64,000 nt of DNA, taken from NCBI RefSeq assembly GCF_035825295.1, contig NZ_JAYMGI010000002.1, forward strand, positions 5,509,501 to 5,573,500, given 5' to 3'. This document shows positions 15,396-23,277 of the stretch, in pieces; the stretch's first letter is position 1, and each line of letters opens with the position of its first letter. Origin of the DNA: Actinacidiphila sp. DG2A-62 (GTDB taxonomy: Bacteria; Actinomycetota; Actinomycetes; Streptomycetales; Streptomycetaceae). Position numbers and translations under genes: made by a program. A model generated the notes under the pieces. It was not told the origin of the DNA. It saw only the letters and a list, made by a program, of their open reading frames with translations, and did not search any database.

Positions 15396-16829
15396 TCACA
15401 GCGCGAGCCGCCGCGCCAGGTCGGAGGTGAGCACGCCGCGCGGGTCGTAGCGGGCGCGCAGCTCGCGGAAGTCGTCGAGCCGCGGGTACATCGCGCGCAC
15501 CAGCTCCGGCCGCAGCCGGGAGTCCTTGGCGAGGTAGACCCGGCCGCCCGCGGCGGCGACCTCCTCGTCCAGCTCGTCCAGCAGCGCGTCCAGGCCGGGC
15601 AGCGCGGCCGGGATGTCCAGCGCCAGCGTCCAGCCCGGCACCGGGAAGGACAGCCAGCCGGGATCGCCCTCGCCGAACCGCTTGAGCACCGCGAGGAAGG
15701 ACGGGCAGCGGTGCGCGCTCAGCCGGCCGACGATCCGCCGCACCGCCTCCTGCTCGCCGTACCCGACGGCGAACTGGTACTGCACGAAGCCGCCGGGACC
15801 GTAGATCCGGTTCCACTCCGGCAGGCCGTCCAGCGGGTGGAAGAACGACGTCAGCTTCTGCAGCTGCCCGCGGCGCTCGCGCGGCGCCTTGCGGAACCAC
15901 AGCTCGTTGAAGAGCCCGACCGAGGTGCGGCCGAGCAGCCCGCCGGGCAGGTGGCGCGGCGCGGCCGGCAGCCGCAGCGGCCGGAAGGCCAGCGGGTCGC
16001 GGCGGGCCCGCGCGCCGCGCCCGGCGGCGGGCAGCGCCTCCAGCGGGGCGTGGTCGCCGCGGGTGAGGACCGCGCGGCCGGTCGCCGCGCCGCGCGCCAG
16101 CAGGTCGATCCAGGCGACCGAGTAGCGGTAGCGGTGGTCGGTGGCGGTCAGCCGGTCCATCAGGTCGTCGAGGTCGGCGGCCCGCTCGGTGTCGACCGTC
16201 ATCAACGATGTGGCCACCGGCAGCAGCCGGATCGTCGCGGCCAGGATCACGCCGGTCAGGCCCATGCCGCCGGCCGTCGCGCGGAACAGTTCGGGGTCGT
16301 CCTCGGGCGTCACCAGCCGGGTCTCGCCGTCGCCGGTGAGCAGTTCCAGCGCCGTCACATGGCGGCTGAACGAGCCCGAGACGTGGTGGTTCTTGCCGTG
16401 GATGTCCGCGCCGATTGCGCCGCCGACGGTCACGTACCGGGTCCCGGGGGTGACCGGCACGAACCAGCCCAGCGGCAGCAGCACCTGCATCAGGCGGTGC
16501 AGCGAGACGCCCGCGTCGCAGGCCACCAGGCCGTTGACCGCGTCGATCTCGTGGATGCGGTCCAGGCCGGTCATGTCCAGGACGGTGCCGCCGGCGTTCT
16601 GCGCGGCGTCGCCGTAGGCCCGGCCCAGGCCCCGCGCGACCACCCCGCGCGCGCCGCACCCGCGCACCGCGGCGACCGCCTCCTCGTACGAGCCGGGGCG
16701 CAGTAGCCGCGCCGAGGTGGGGGCGGTCCTGCCCCAGCCGGTGACGGGGGTCGTCGGCGCCGCGGCCGGCCCGGCGGCGGGCGGCGGGGGCGCGGACGCG
16801 GACGCGTCGGTGGCGGAGGGTACGGGCAT
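15396..16829 (-). CDS. dprE1: DprE1-type FAD-dependent decaprenylphosphoryl-ribose oxidase
   Basis: 477 aa from ATG 16829 (MPVPSATDAS). An Ala/Pro-rich leader precedes a VAO-type FAD domain: GLGRAYGDAAQNAGGTVLDM (about 67-86), GTRYVTVGGAIGADIHGKNH and GGMGLTGVILAATI. The substrate domain carries LAVLKRFGEGDPGWLSF and AKDSRL, ending DLARRLAL as in mycobacterial DprE1. The enzyme oxidises the 2'-OH of polyprenylphosphoryl-ribose. The residue aligned with the benzothiazinone-reactive Cys387 of M. tuberculosis is Ala403 (PGWTLALDIP versus PGWNICVDFP). It is divergent from the PAP2 and UbiA genes that supply its substrate. Confidence 0.87.
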   Translation of the reverse strand: MPVPSATDASASAPPPPAAGPAAAPTTPVTGWGRTAPTSARLLRPGSYEEAVAAVRGCGARGVVARGLGRAYGDAAQNAGGTVLDMTGLDRIHEIDAVNGLVACDAGVSLHRLMQVLLPLGWFVPVTPGTRYVTVGGAIGADIHGKNHHVSGSFSRHVTALELLTGDGETRLVTPEDDPELFRATAGGMGLTGVILAATIRLLPVATSLMTVDTERAADLDDLMDRLTATDHRYRYSVAWIDLLARGAATGRAVLTRGDHAPLEALPAAGRGARARRDPLAFRPLRLPAAPRHLPGGLLGRTSVGLFNELWFRKAPRERRGQLQKLTSFFHPLDGLPEWNRIYGPGGFVQYQFAVGYGEQEAVRRIVGRLSAHRCPSFLAVLKRFGEGDPGWLSFPVPGWTLALDIPAALPGLDALLDELDEEVAAAGGRVYLAKDSRLRPELVRAMYPRLDDFRELRARYDPRGVLTSDLARRLAL

Positions 16830-16940
16830 GCGGCGACCGTATCGCCCTGAGACGGCCGTATTGCTTCTTATGCGGCTTTTCTCACTGAAAAGGCGCACAG
16901 GGGGTGCGTGAGCGGGAGGGCCGCACGGTAAGGACTCGGG

Positions 16941-17485
16941 GTGCGTTACGACCGAGAACTGCTCACCGTGCTGCGCCGCTGCGGCGACGCCCGGCACGTC
17001 GCGCGTGCCGCCCGGGGGCTGTCCTGGGCCGGTGAGCACGGCGCGGTCTGGCTGCTCGCGGGCCTCGCCGGAGCGTACGACGCGGCCGGCCCCGGCGCGC
17101 CGGACGCGGCGGCGACCGCGGCCTGGCCGCGGCCTGGCTGCGGGCCACCGCGCTGGTCGCCGGCGCGCACCTGACCAGCATGGCGGTCAAGCGCGTGGTG
17201 CGCCGGCCGCGCCCCGAACTGCCGGGCGCCGCGCCGCTGGTGCGCACTGCCGGCCGGCACAGCTTCCCCAGCTCGCACGCCGCCTCCTCGGCCGCCGCCG
17301 TGGTCGCCTTCGGCGCGGTGCTGCCGCGCGCCCGGTTCGCCGCGGCCGTCCCGCCGCTGGCCGCCGCGGTCTGCGTCTCACGGCTGGTGGCCGGCGTGCA
17401 CTATCCCACCGACGTGGTCTGTGGCGCGCTGCTGGGCGGGGCGATGGCCCGCCTCGGCCGCGCCTGGGCCCTGGCAGGTGTCTGA
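16941..17485 (+). pseudogene. PAP2-family lipid phosphatase, frameshifted
   Basis: The first frame (GTG 16941: MRYDRELLTVLRRCGDARHV, WAGEHGAVWLLAGLAGAYDA) is lost at about 17120-17130. The second frame carries LRATALVAGAHLTSMAVKRV and the three PAP2 catalytic motifs: KRVVRRPRP, PSSHAASSAA and SRLVAGVHYPTDV. One indel would rebuild a protein of about 180 aa. Homologues next to UbiA/DprE1 are proposed to remove the 5-phosphate from decaprenylphosphoryl-5-phosphoribose. It ends 3 bp before the UbiA gene, so the genes form an operon. Disruption may be real or a GC-run sequencing error. Confidence 0.7.
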
Positions 17486-17488
17486 CCC

Positions 17489-18451
17489 ATGAGCGAACGT
17501 TCCGCCGCCGTCATCGACCCGTCCGCCGCCGTCCCCGCACCGGCCGCCACCCCGGCGTCCCTGCTGGCCCTGGCCGCCGGGCTGCTGCGCACCGCGCGGC
17601 CCCGGCAGTGGGTGAAGAACGGCCTGGTGCTGGCCGCGCCGATGGCTGCGGCCCGGCTGCTCAGCGCCGCAGAAACGGTACGCCTGGGCATCGTCCTGAT
17701 CCTGTTCACCGCGTGCTCCGCGGCCGTCTACCTGATCAACGACGCGCGCGACGCCGAGGCCGACCGGGCCCACCCGGTCAAGTGCCTGCGCCCGGTGGCC
17801 AGCGGCCAGGTCCCGGTCGGCGCCGCCTACGCCGCCGGCGCGCTGCTGGCCGTGCTCGCCCCGGCCGCCGCCGCGGTGGCCTGCAACGCCGACACCGCCG
17901 CGCTGCTGGCCGGCTACGTGGTGATGCAACTCGCCTACTGCGTTCGCCTGAAGCACATCCTGGTCGTCGACCTGGTCATCGTCACCACCGGCTTCCTGAT
18001 GCGGGCGATGGCCGGCGGGCTGGCCCTGGACATCACCCTGTCCCGCTGGTTCCTGATCACCTCCGGCTTCTGCGCGCTGTTCATGGTCGCCGCCAAGCGG
18101 TACAGCGAGCTGCTGCTGATGGCCGACCGCGACGGCGACATCGGCGCCTCGCGCGCCCTGCTCGGCGAGTACACCACCGGCTACCTGCGGTTCGTGTGGC
18201 AGCTCGCGGCGGGCGTCGCGGTGCTCGCGTACTGCCTGTGGGCGATGGAGACCGGCGGCCGGCCCGGCGGGCTGCTGCCGTGGCGGCAGTTGTCGATGGT
18301 CCCCTTCACCCTCGGCGTGCTGCGCTACGCGGTCTTCGCCGACGCCGGCTCCGCGGGCGCCCCCGAGGACGTGGTGCTGCGCGACCGCGCGCTCGGCGTC
18401 ATCGGCGTCGCGTGGGGCGTGCTCTACGTGCTCGCCGTGGTCAACCGGTGA
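17489..18451 (+). CDS. UbiA-family polyprenyl-phosphate phosphoribosyltransferase
   Basis: 320-aa integral membrane prenyltransferase-fold protein. RPRQWVKNGLVLAAP (about 37-51), the Asp-rich LINDARDAEADRAHPVKCLR motif and the second motif AAKRYSELLLMAD match Rv3806c-type decaprenyl-phosphate 5-phosphoribosyltransferases rather than menaquinone prenyltransferases. It would transfer ribose-5-phosphate from PRPP to polyprenyl phosphate in the cytoplasmic membrane, the first step towards polyprenylphosphoryl-arabinose. About eight to nine hydrophobic segments are visible. The start is 3 bp after the PAP2 stop, and its TGA overlaps the GTG of the GtrA gene. Confidence 0.85.
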   Translation: MSERSAAVIDPSAAVPAPAATPASLLALAAGLLRTARPRQWVKNGLVLAAPMAAARLLSAAETVRLGIVLILFTACSAAVYLINDARDAEADRAHPVKCLRPVASGQVPVGAAYAAGALLAVLAPAAAAVACNADTAALLAGYVVMQLAYCVRLKHILVVDLVIVTTGFLMRAMAGGLALDITLSRWFLITSGFCALFMVAAKRYSELLLMADRDGDIGASRALLGEYTTGYLRFVWQLAAGVAVLAYCLWAMETGGRPGGLLPWRQLSMVPFTLGVLRYAVFADAGSAGAPEDVVLRDRALGVIGVAWGVLYVLAVVNR

Positions 18452-19038
18452 GCCGCGGCCGCCTCCCCGCGCCGGCGGGGCGCGGTCCGTGGCGGCGCGG
18501 GGGCGGCGCCCGCCCGGCCGCGGACGTCCCGGGCGCCCACGGCGTCCCGGGTCTGCCGCGCGCCTCGGGCCTGTGGCACGAGGTCGGGTCGTTCGCCGCG
18601 TCCGGGGCCGCCGCCTACGCCGCCGACCTCGGACTGTTCGTGTGGCTGCGCGGCCCCGGCGGCTTCGGCCCGCTCACCGCCAAGGCGCTGTCCTTCGTGG
18701 CCGGCTGCACCGTCGCCTACCTCGGCAACGCGCTCGTCACCTACCGCGGCCGCACCCCCGCGGTCGGCCGCGCCCGGCAGTACGGCGTGTTCGTCGCGGT
18801 GAACGTCGCCGGCGCGCTCGTCCAGCTCCTCTGCCTGGGCTTCTCGCACTACGTCCTGGGCCTGACCGCGCCGCGCGACGACGTGGTCTCCGGCCTCGGC
18901 GTCGGGATGCTGCTGGCGACGGCGCTGCGGTTCTGGGGCACCCGCACCCTCGTCTTCCGGGCCGGCGCCTCACCCGTACGAGGCGCGGCAAGCGTGCACC
19001 GGACGGAGGAGGGTAACCGCTCCCCATGGACTGGTTGA
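18448..19038 (+). CDS. GtrA-family membrane protein
   Basis: 196 aa from GTG 18448, overlapping the UbiA stop in GTGA. A Pro/Arg/Gly-rich cytoplasmic leader (about 50 aa) precedes four hydrophobic helices: SFAASGAAAYAADLGLFVWL, LSFVAGCTVAYLGNALVTYR, GVFVAVNVAGALVQLLCLGF and VSGLGVGMLLATALRFWGTR. GtrA/DPMS-like proteins are implicated in flipping or recruiting polyprenyl-linked sugars. In mycobacteria Rv3789 sits beside dprE1/dprE2. Here it is likely the partner that handles the polyprenylphosphoryl pentose. It overlaps the start of the YihY gene by 13 bases. Confidence 0.8.
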   Translation: MSRGRLPAPAGRGPWRRGGGARPAADVPGAHGVPGLPRASGLWHEVGSFAASGAAAYAADLGLFVWLRGPGGFGPLTAKALSFVAGCTVAYLGNALVTYRGRTPAVGRARQYGVFVAVNVAGALVQLLCLGFSHYVLGLTAPRDDVVSGLGVGMLLATALRFWGTRTLVFRAGASPVRGAASVHRTEEGNRSPWTG

Positions 19039-20426
19039 CGAGGCTGCCGTGGATCGGGCCGCGCATCGCGGCGGTGTTGCGCACCCACGCCTACCGCGCC
19101 TTCGCCCACCTGCAGACCGTGCACTGGACCCGGCTGGCCGCGGCGATGACGTTCACCAGCTTCCTCTCGCTCTTCCCGCTGCTCGCCGTGGTCGCCGCGG
19201 TCGGCGCGGCGCTGCTCAGCAAGCAGCAGCTGGACACCCTGGAACACAAGATCACCGAGCAGATCCCCGGCATCGCGGGTCAGCTCGACATCAGCGGACT
19301 GGTCGCCAACGCCGGCACCGTCGGCGTCATCGCCGGCGCCGCGCTGCTCTTCACCGGCGTCGGCTGGGTCGGCTCGCTGCGCGACTGCCTGCGCGCGGTG
19401 TGGGCCAAGGACGACGAGGAGCGCAACCCGGTCGTCGCCAAGCTGCTCGACCTCGGCGTGCTGGCCGGCCTCGGCGCCGCGGTGCTGGTTTCGCTGGCCG
19501 CCTCCGGCTTCGCCACCGCCGCGGTCACCTGGACCGCGCACCGCATCGGCCTGGCCGACCACGGGCCGGGCCGGGCGCTGCTCACCCTGGTCGGCTTCTG
19601 CCTGGCCGTGGTCGCCGACTTCCTGATCCTGACCTACCTGCTGACGCTGCTGCCGGGCGTGGAGCCGGCCCGCCGCTCGGTGGTCGTCGCCTCGCTGATC
19701 GGCGCGGTCGGCTTCGAGCTGCTGAAGCTGCTGCTCAGCGGCTACCTCCAGCAGGTGGCGGGCAAGAGCATGTACGGCGCCTTCGGCACGCCGGTCGCGC
19801 TGCTGCTGTGGATCAACTTCATGTCCAAGCTGCTGCTGTACTGCGCCGCGTGGACCGCGACGCCCGTCCACGTCAAGGAGGTCGACGGCGGCTGGCGCAG
19901 CATCGAGCCCGAGGACACCGGCACGACGGAGCTGCCCCCGGACACCGCGGCCGGCCCGACGCCGAGAAGGTCGAAGAGGCCGAGAAGGCCGGGGGCGCCG
20001 AGGAGGCCGGAGAGGCCGGGGACGCCGAGGGGGAGGCCGGCCCGACGCCGGGGAGAAGGTCAGCTCCGGCGCCGCCGGGAACGGCCACGGCGGCGGCGCC
20101 CACCGATGGGACCCCCGTCCGAAGCGGCGCCCGCACCGCGCGGACCCTCGGACGGAAGCGGACGGCGACGCCGTACGACGATGACGACCAGGGCCAGCAG
20201 CAGCGCCGAGCCCGCCGCCACGGCCGCCGCGGTCCACGCCCCGCCGGAGGAGGAGCCGGTCGCCGCTGCCGCCGCGTGCTCACCCGGGCCGGCCGCCTTC
20301 ACCGTGCCGCTCGGCGTGGCGGAGGCGTGCGGCACCTTGCTCAGCGGCGGCACCAGCGTGCCGACCGGCTGCACGGTCGGCGCGGCCTTGAAGCCCCAGT
20401 CCAGCAGCGACGCGGCCTCCCGGTAG
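19026..20426 (+). CDS. YihY/BrkB-family membrane protein (C-terminal end uncertain)
   Basis: 466 aa as read. The first 300 residues are a clear YihY/virulence-factor BrkB protein: HWTRLAAAMTFTSFLSLFPL, AGTVGVIAGAALLFTGVGWV, SVVVASLIGAVGFELLKLLL and MYGAFGTPVALLLWINFMSK, with about six membrane helices. YihY proteins are inner-membrane proteins of unknown transport role, despite old RNase BN naming. After about 19950 the frame becomes Arg/Pro-rich and runs 367 bp into the antisense of the convergent carboxypeptidase. The adjacent frame instead gives an Ala/Glu-rich tail (EKVEEAEKAGGAEEAGEAGD) but no early stop. A frameshift near 19955 is likely, so the true end is unclear. Confidence 0.75.
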   Translation: MDWLTRLPWIGPRIAAVLRTHAYRAFAHLQTVHWTRLAAAMTFTSFLSLFPLLAVVAAVGAALLSKQQLDTLEHKITEQIPGIAGQLDISGLVANAGTVGVIAGAALLFTGVGWVGSLRDCLRAVWAKDDEERNPVVAKLLDLGVLAGLGAAVLVSLAASGFATAAVTWTAHRIGLADHGPGRALLTLVGFCLAVVADFLILTYLLTLLPGVEPARRSVVVASLIGAVGFELLKLLLSGYLQQVAGKSMYGAFGTPVALLLWINFMSKLLLYCAAWTATPVHVKEVDGGWRSIEPEDTGTTELPPDTAAGPTPRRSKRPRRPGAPRRPERPGTPRGRPARRRGEGQLRRRRERPRRRRPPMGPPSEAAPAPRGPSDGSGRRRRTTMTTRASSSAEPAATAAAVHAPPEEEPVAAAAACSPGPAAFTVPLGVAEACGTLLSGGTSVPTGCTVGAALKPQSSSDAASR

Positions 20427-21382
20427 ACCAGATTGTGCTGGGTGTGCGCCGGGTTCATGACGGTGACCAGCAGCTTGCGCCCGCCGCGCTCGGCGACGCC
20501 GGTGAAGGTCGCGCCGGCGTTGGTGGTGTCGCCGTTCTTCACCCCGGCGATGCCCGGGTAGCGGTCGATGTCGTAGTCGCCCGCGAGCAGCCGGTTGGTG
20601 TTGGAGATCGCGAACGACTCCCTGACCTTGGTCGGCTTGCCGTTCTTGCCCTTCTTGTAGTCGCCGGGGAACTGCGCGGAGACCGTCGAGCAGTACGCCC
20701 GGAAGTCGGCGTTCTGCAGGCCCTGCCGGGCGAACAGCGTCAGGTCGTACGCGCTGCTCGTCTGCCCCGGCTCGTCGTAGCCGTCCGGGGTGACCACGTG
20801 CGTGTCGTCCGCCTGCAGTTCGTGCGCCTCGGCGTTCATCTCGCGCACGGTGGCCGGCACGCCGTGGTTCATCGCGGCCAGCACGTGCACGGCGTCGTTG
20901 CCCGAGCGCAGGAAGACCCCGAGCCACAGGTCGCGCACGCTGTAGGTGAGGTTCTCCTTTATCCCGACCAGGCTGCTGCCCTCGCCCATGCCGTTCAGGT
21001 CCGAGGGCGCGACCTTGTGCACGGTGCTCGCCGGGAACTTCGGCAGCACGGTGTCGGCGAAGAGCATCTTCAGCGTGCTGGCCGGGGGCAGCCGCCAGTG
21101 CGCGTTGTGCGCGGCGAGCACCGCCCCGGTCTCGGCGTCCGCGACGATCCACGAGCGCGAGGTCAGCTTGGCGGGCAGCGCGGGGACGCCGGGCGCGGCG
21201 TTCACCTGCGTGCCGGGCAGGCCGAGACGGTCGCCGCCGACCGTCGACATCCGCGCGGGCGGGGTGGGCGTGGGCGTGGGCTTCGGGGCCGCGGCGGCGG
21301 TCCCGGCCAGCACGGTGCCGCCGAGCAGGGCGGCGGTCACGGACACGGCCAGGGCGCGGCGGCGGGCGGCGGAGGTCGTCAT
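20060..21382 (-). CDS. D-alanyl-D-alanine carboxypeptidase (S11), membrane anchored
   Basis: 440 aa from ATG 21382. A signal peptide (RRRALAVSVTAALLGGTVLA) and Pro/Thr spacer precede the S11 penicillin-binding fold. Its active sites are SxxK in LPPASTLKMLF, SxN in FLRSGNDAVH, and a KTG-type box that reads KNGDT. A C-terminal hydrophobic segment AAAVAAGSALLLALVVIVV followed by RRRR anchors it, with an Arg-rich tail. It trims the terminal D-Ala of peptidoglycan stem peptides outside the membrane. It sits between YihY and an SCO4848-like gene, an order conserved in Streptomyces (SCO4847-4849 region). Its end overlaps the convergent YihY frame. Confidence 0.9.
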   Translation of the reverse strand: MTTSAARRRALAVSVTAALLGGTVLAGTAAAAPKPTPTPTPPARMSTVGGDRLGLPGTQVNAAPGVPALPAKLTSRSWIVADAETGAVLAAHNAHWRLPPASTLKMLFADTVLPKFPASTVHKVAPSDLNGMGEGSSLVGIKENLTYSVRDLWLGVFLRSGNDAVHVLAAMNHGVPATVREMNAEAHELQADDTHVVTPDGYDEPGQTSSAYDLTLFARQGLQNADFRAYCSTVSAQFPGDYKKGKNGKPTKVRESFAISNTNRLLAGDYDIDRYPGIAGVKNGDTTNAGATFTGVAERGGRKLLVTVMNPAHTQHNLVYREAASLLDWGFKAAPTVQPVGTLVPPLSKVPHASATPSGTVKAAGPGEHAAAAATGSSSGGAWTAAAVAAGSALLLALVVIVVRRRRPLPSEGPRGAGAASDGGPIGGRRRRGRSRRRRS

Positions 21383-21508
21383 CACAGGCACCAGGCGAAC
21401 GTACAGGCCCGGCTTCCCCGTACATATCACCGGGTCCGCGCCCATCGGGGTGAGCAATCCCACGGCGGTCCCGTGGAACCTCCGGGGGGCGCCGCGCCCT
21501 CCCCGGGG

Positions 21509-21565
21509 CCCGGGACCGGGTCCGGGGTTCGCCCGGGACCGGGTCCGGGGTTCACCCGGGACCGG
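21509..21565. repeat. 2.5 copies of a 23-bp direct repeat in a divergent promoter region
   Basis: CCCGGGACCGGGTCCGGGGT-type units at 21509-21531 and 21532-21554, with a partial third to 21565. Each contains the palindrome GGACC-G-GGTCC. They lie between the divergent carboxypeptidase and SCO4848-like genes, so they could be binding sites. Confidence 0.7.
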
Positions 21566-21610
21566 CCCCCGCGCGGGGCGGCGCGGACGGGTCCGCCCAT
21601 ACTGGGACGC

Positions 21611-21982
21611 ATGAAGCTCAGCCGCCGCGCCTCCTGGTTCCTCGCCGCCTTCGGCGTGTGGTCGTGGATCGTGTGGACCACGTTCGTGAAGAACCTGTGG
21701 AAGGACGCCAGCGGTCTCGCCTTCCACCACGGCGACCACGCGTCCCCGACCGCGTACTTCTGGATCCACCTCACCCTCGCGGTCGTCTCGACGGCGCTCG
21801 GCACCGCCATCGCCGTGCTCGGCGTCCGCAGCCTGCTGGCGCACCGCAGGGCCGCGCCGGCGCCGGACCCCGCTGCCGACGCCGCTGCGGATGCCGCCGC
21901 GGACCCCGCCGCGGACCCCGCCGTGGACGCCGCCCCGGACGTCGTCGCCGATGCCACCGCCCCAGGACGCCAGACTGTCTAG
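21611..21982 (+). CDS. SCO4848-family small membrane protein
   Basis: 123 aa with two membrane helices (SWFLAAFGVWSWIVWTTFV and WIHLTLAVVSTALGTAIAVL), separated by a short loop containing KDASGLAFHHGDHASPTAYF. An Ala/Asp/Pro repeat tail (DAAADAAADPAADPA) follows. It resembles the conserved SCO4848 membrane protein that accompanies the D,D-carboxypeptidase gene in Streptomyces. Function unknown. The tail is low complexity and overlaps the end of the convergent peptidase by 4 bases. Confidence 0.75.
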   Translation: MKLSRRASWFLAAFGVWSWIVWTTFVKNLWKDASGLAFHHGDHASPTAYFWIHLTLAVVSTALGTAIAVLGVRSLLAHRRAAPAPDPAADAAADAAADPAADPAVDAAPDVVADATAPGRQTV

Positions 21983-23277
21983 AACGCCCCGAGTCCGTTC
22001 GGGGTGCCGTTGCCGGTCGGGCCGTCGTAGCCGGGGACCGCGGTGCACAGGTAGTCGCCGCCGCAGTCGTTCTGGCTGACGTTGTCGCCGCCGACCACGT
22101 CGTTGAGCTGCCCGGCGTGCGCGTAGAGGTACGACGCGTCGGGGAACCGCTCCGGGTGGCCGGCCAGCGCGATCACGCCCGCCACGAACGGCGCCGCCGC
22201 GCTCGTGCCGCCGACCCTGACCCAGCCGTCCTCGTCGTGCGTGTCGTAGACGGCCGGCGAGGTCCGCGGGTCGGCGACGGCGGATACGTCCGCGACCGTG
22301 CGCCCCGGGCAGTTGGGGTCGGTCTGCCACGCGGGCTTGTCCAGCCACGCCGAACAGCCGCTGCCCGCGCCGTTCCACGCGGTCTCGTGCCAGCCGCGCG
22401 CGTCGTCCGAGGGGGTCAGCGAGGTGCCGCCGACCGCGATCACGCTCGGGTAGACCGCGGGCAGGCTCGGCACCGTGTAGCCGGAGTCGCCGCCGGCCGC
22501 GACGATCGCCGCGCCGGGGTGGGCGTAGTCGGCCCGGAAGGCGTCGACGCCGGTGGCCTCGGGCGAGCCGTAGCTGTTCGACACCTCGTCCGCGCCGAGC
22601 GCCACCGCCGTGTCGACCGCGGTGGCCAGTGCGCTGATCGACGGGTCGTCGGACTCCACGAGCAGGATGCGGCACTGCGGGCAGGCCGCCGAGACCATGT
22701 CCAGGTCCAGCGAGGTCTCCAGCGCCCACCCCCAGTCCTGCGGCAGCGGGTCGGCCCTGCCGTCCTGACCGACCTTGCGGAAGCAGCCGTCGGCGGTGGT
22801 GCACGGCGGCAGGCCGTACGTCCGCCGGTACACCGCGAGGTCCGCCTCGGCGGTCGGGTCGTCGCCCGCGTCCACCACGGCCACGGTCTGGTCGGCGCCG
22901 CCAGCAGCAGGCAGGTGGTAGGCGGCCCGCAGGTCGGCCGGGCCGTAGCCGTCGGGCAGCGTCGCGTCGGCCGGGCGCCGGGCGGCGGCCCCGCGCACTC
23001 CCGGGCCGCCGTGCACGTCGGTGCGGACCTCGGCGTAGCAGCGCGCGAAGCCGGGAGCGGGGGCGCCGCAGACGTCGCGGACGGGAGCGGAGGCGGCCGG
23101 GGCGGCGGGAGAGGCCGGGGCGGCGGGGGAAGCCGGGGCGGCCGGCGCTGTGGGGGCGGCGGGGCTCGCGTGGGCCGTCGCGGCGGGCGCCAGCGCCGTC
23201 GCGGCAGGCGCCAGCGCCGTCGCCGTCACGGCGAGCGCCGCGGTCAGGATCGCGCGCAGGCGGTGGATCGCGGTCAT
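21979..23277 (-). CDS. Secreted S53 (sedolisin-like) serine peptidase
   Basis: 432 aa. The signal peptide and a long Ala/Pro-rich spacer (about 1-65) precede a compact protease domain. The sedolisin Glu/Asp pair is in WALETSLDLDM, the oxyanion Asp in AAGGDSGYTVPS, and the nucleophile Ser in GGTSAAAPFVAG. A start-of-domain strand QTVAVVDAGDDPTAEADLAV and YGLPPCTTADG are typical of actinobacterial secreted S53 enzymes. The usual large pro-domain is much reduced or absent. ATG 23277 overlaps the stop of the upstream secreted-protein gene in ATGA, so the two are translated together, which suggests a functional pair. Confidence 0.85.
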   Translation of the reverse strand: MTAIHRLRAILTAALAVTATALAPAATALAPAATAHASPAAPTAPAAPASPAAPASPAAPAASAPVRDVCGAPAPGFARCYAEVRTDVHGGPGVRGAAARRPADATLPDGYGPADLRAAYHLPAAGGADQTVAVVDAGDDPTAEADLAVYRRTYGLPPCTTADGCFRKVGQDGRADPLPQDWGWALETSLDLDMVSAACPQCRILLVESDDPSISALATAVDTAVALGADEVSNSYGSPEATGVDAFRADYAHPGAAIVAAGGDSGYTVPSLPAVYPSVIAVGGTSLTPSDDARGWHETAWNGAGSGCSAWLDKPAWQTDPNCPGRTVADVSAVADPRTSPAVYDTHDEDGWVRVGGTSAAAPFVAGVIALAGHPERFPDASYLYAHAGQLNDVVGGDNVSQNDCGGDYLCTAVPGYDGPTGNGTPNGLGAF

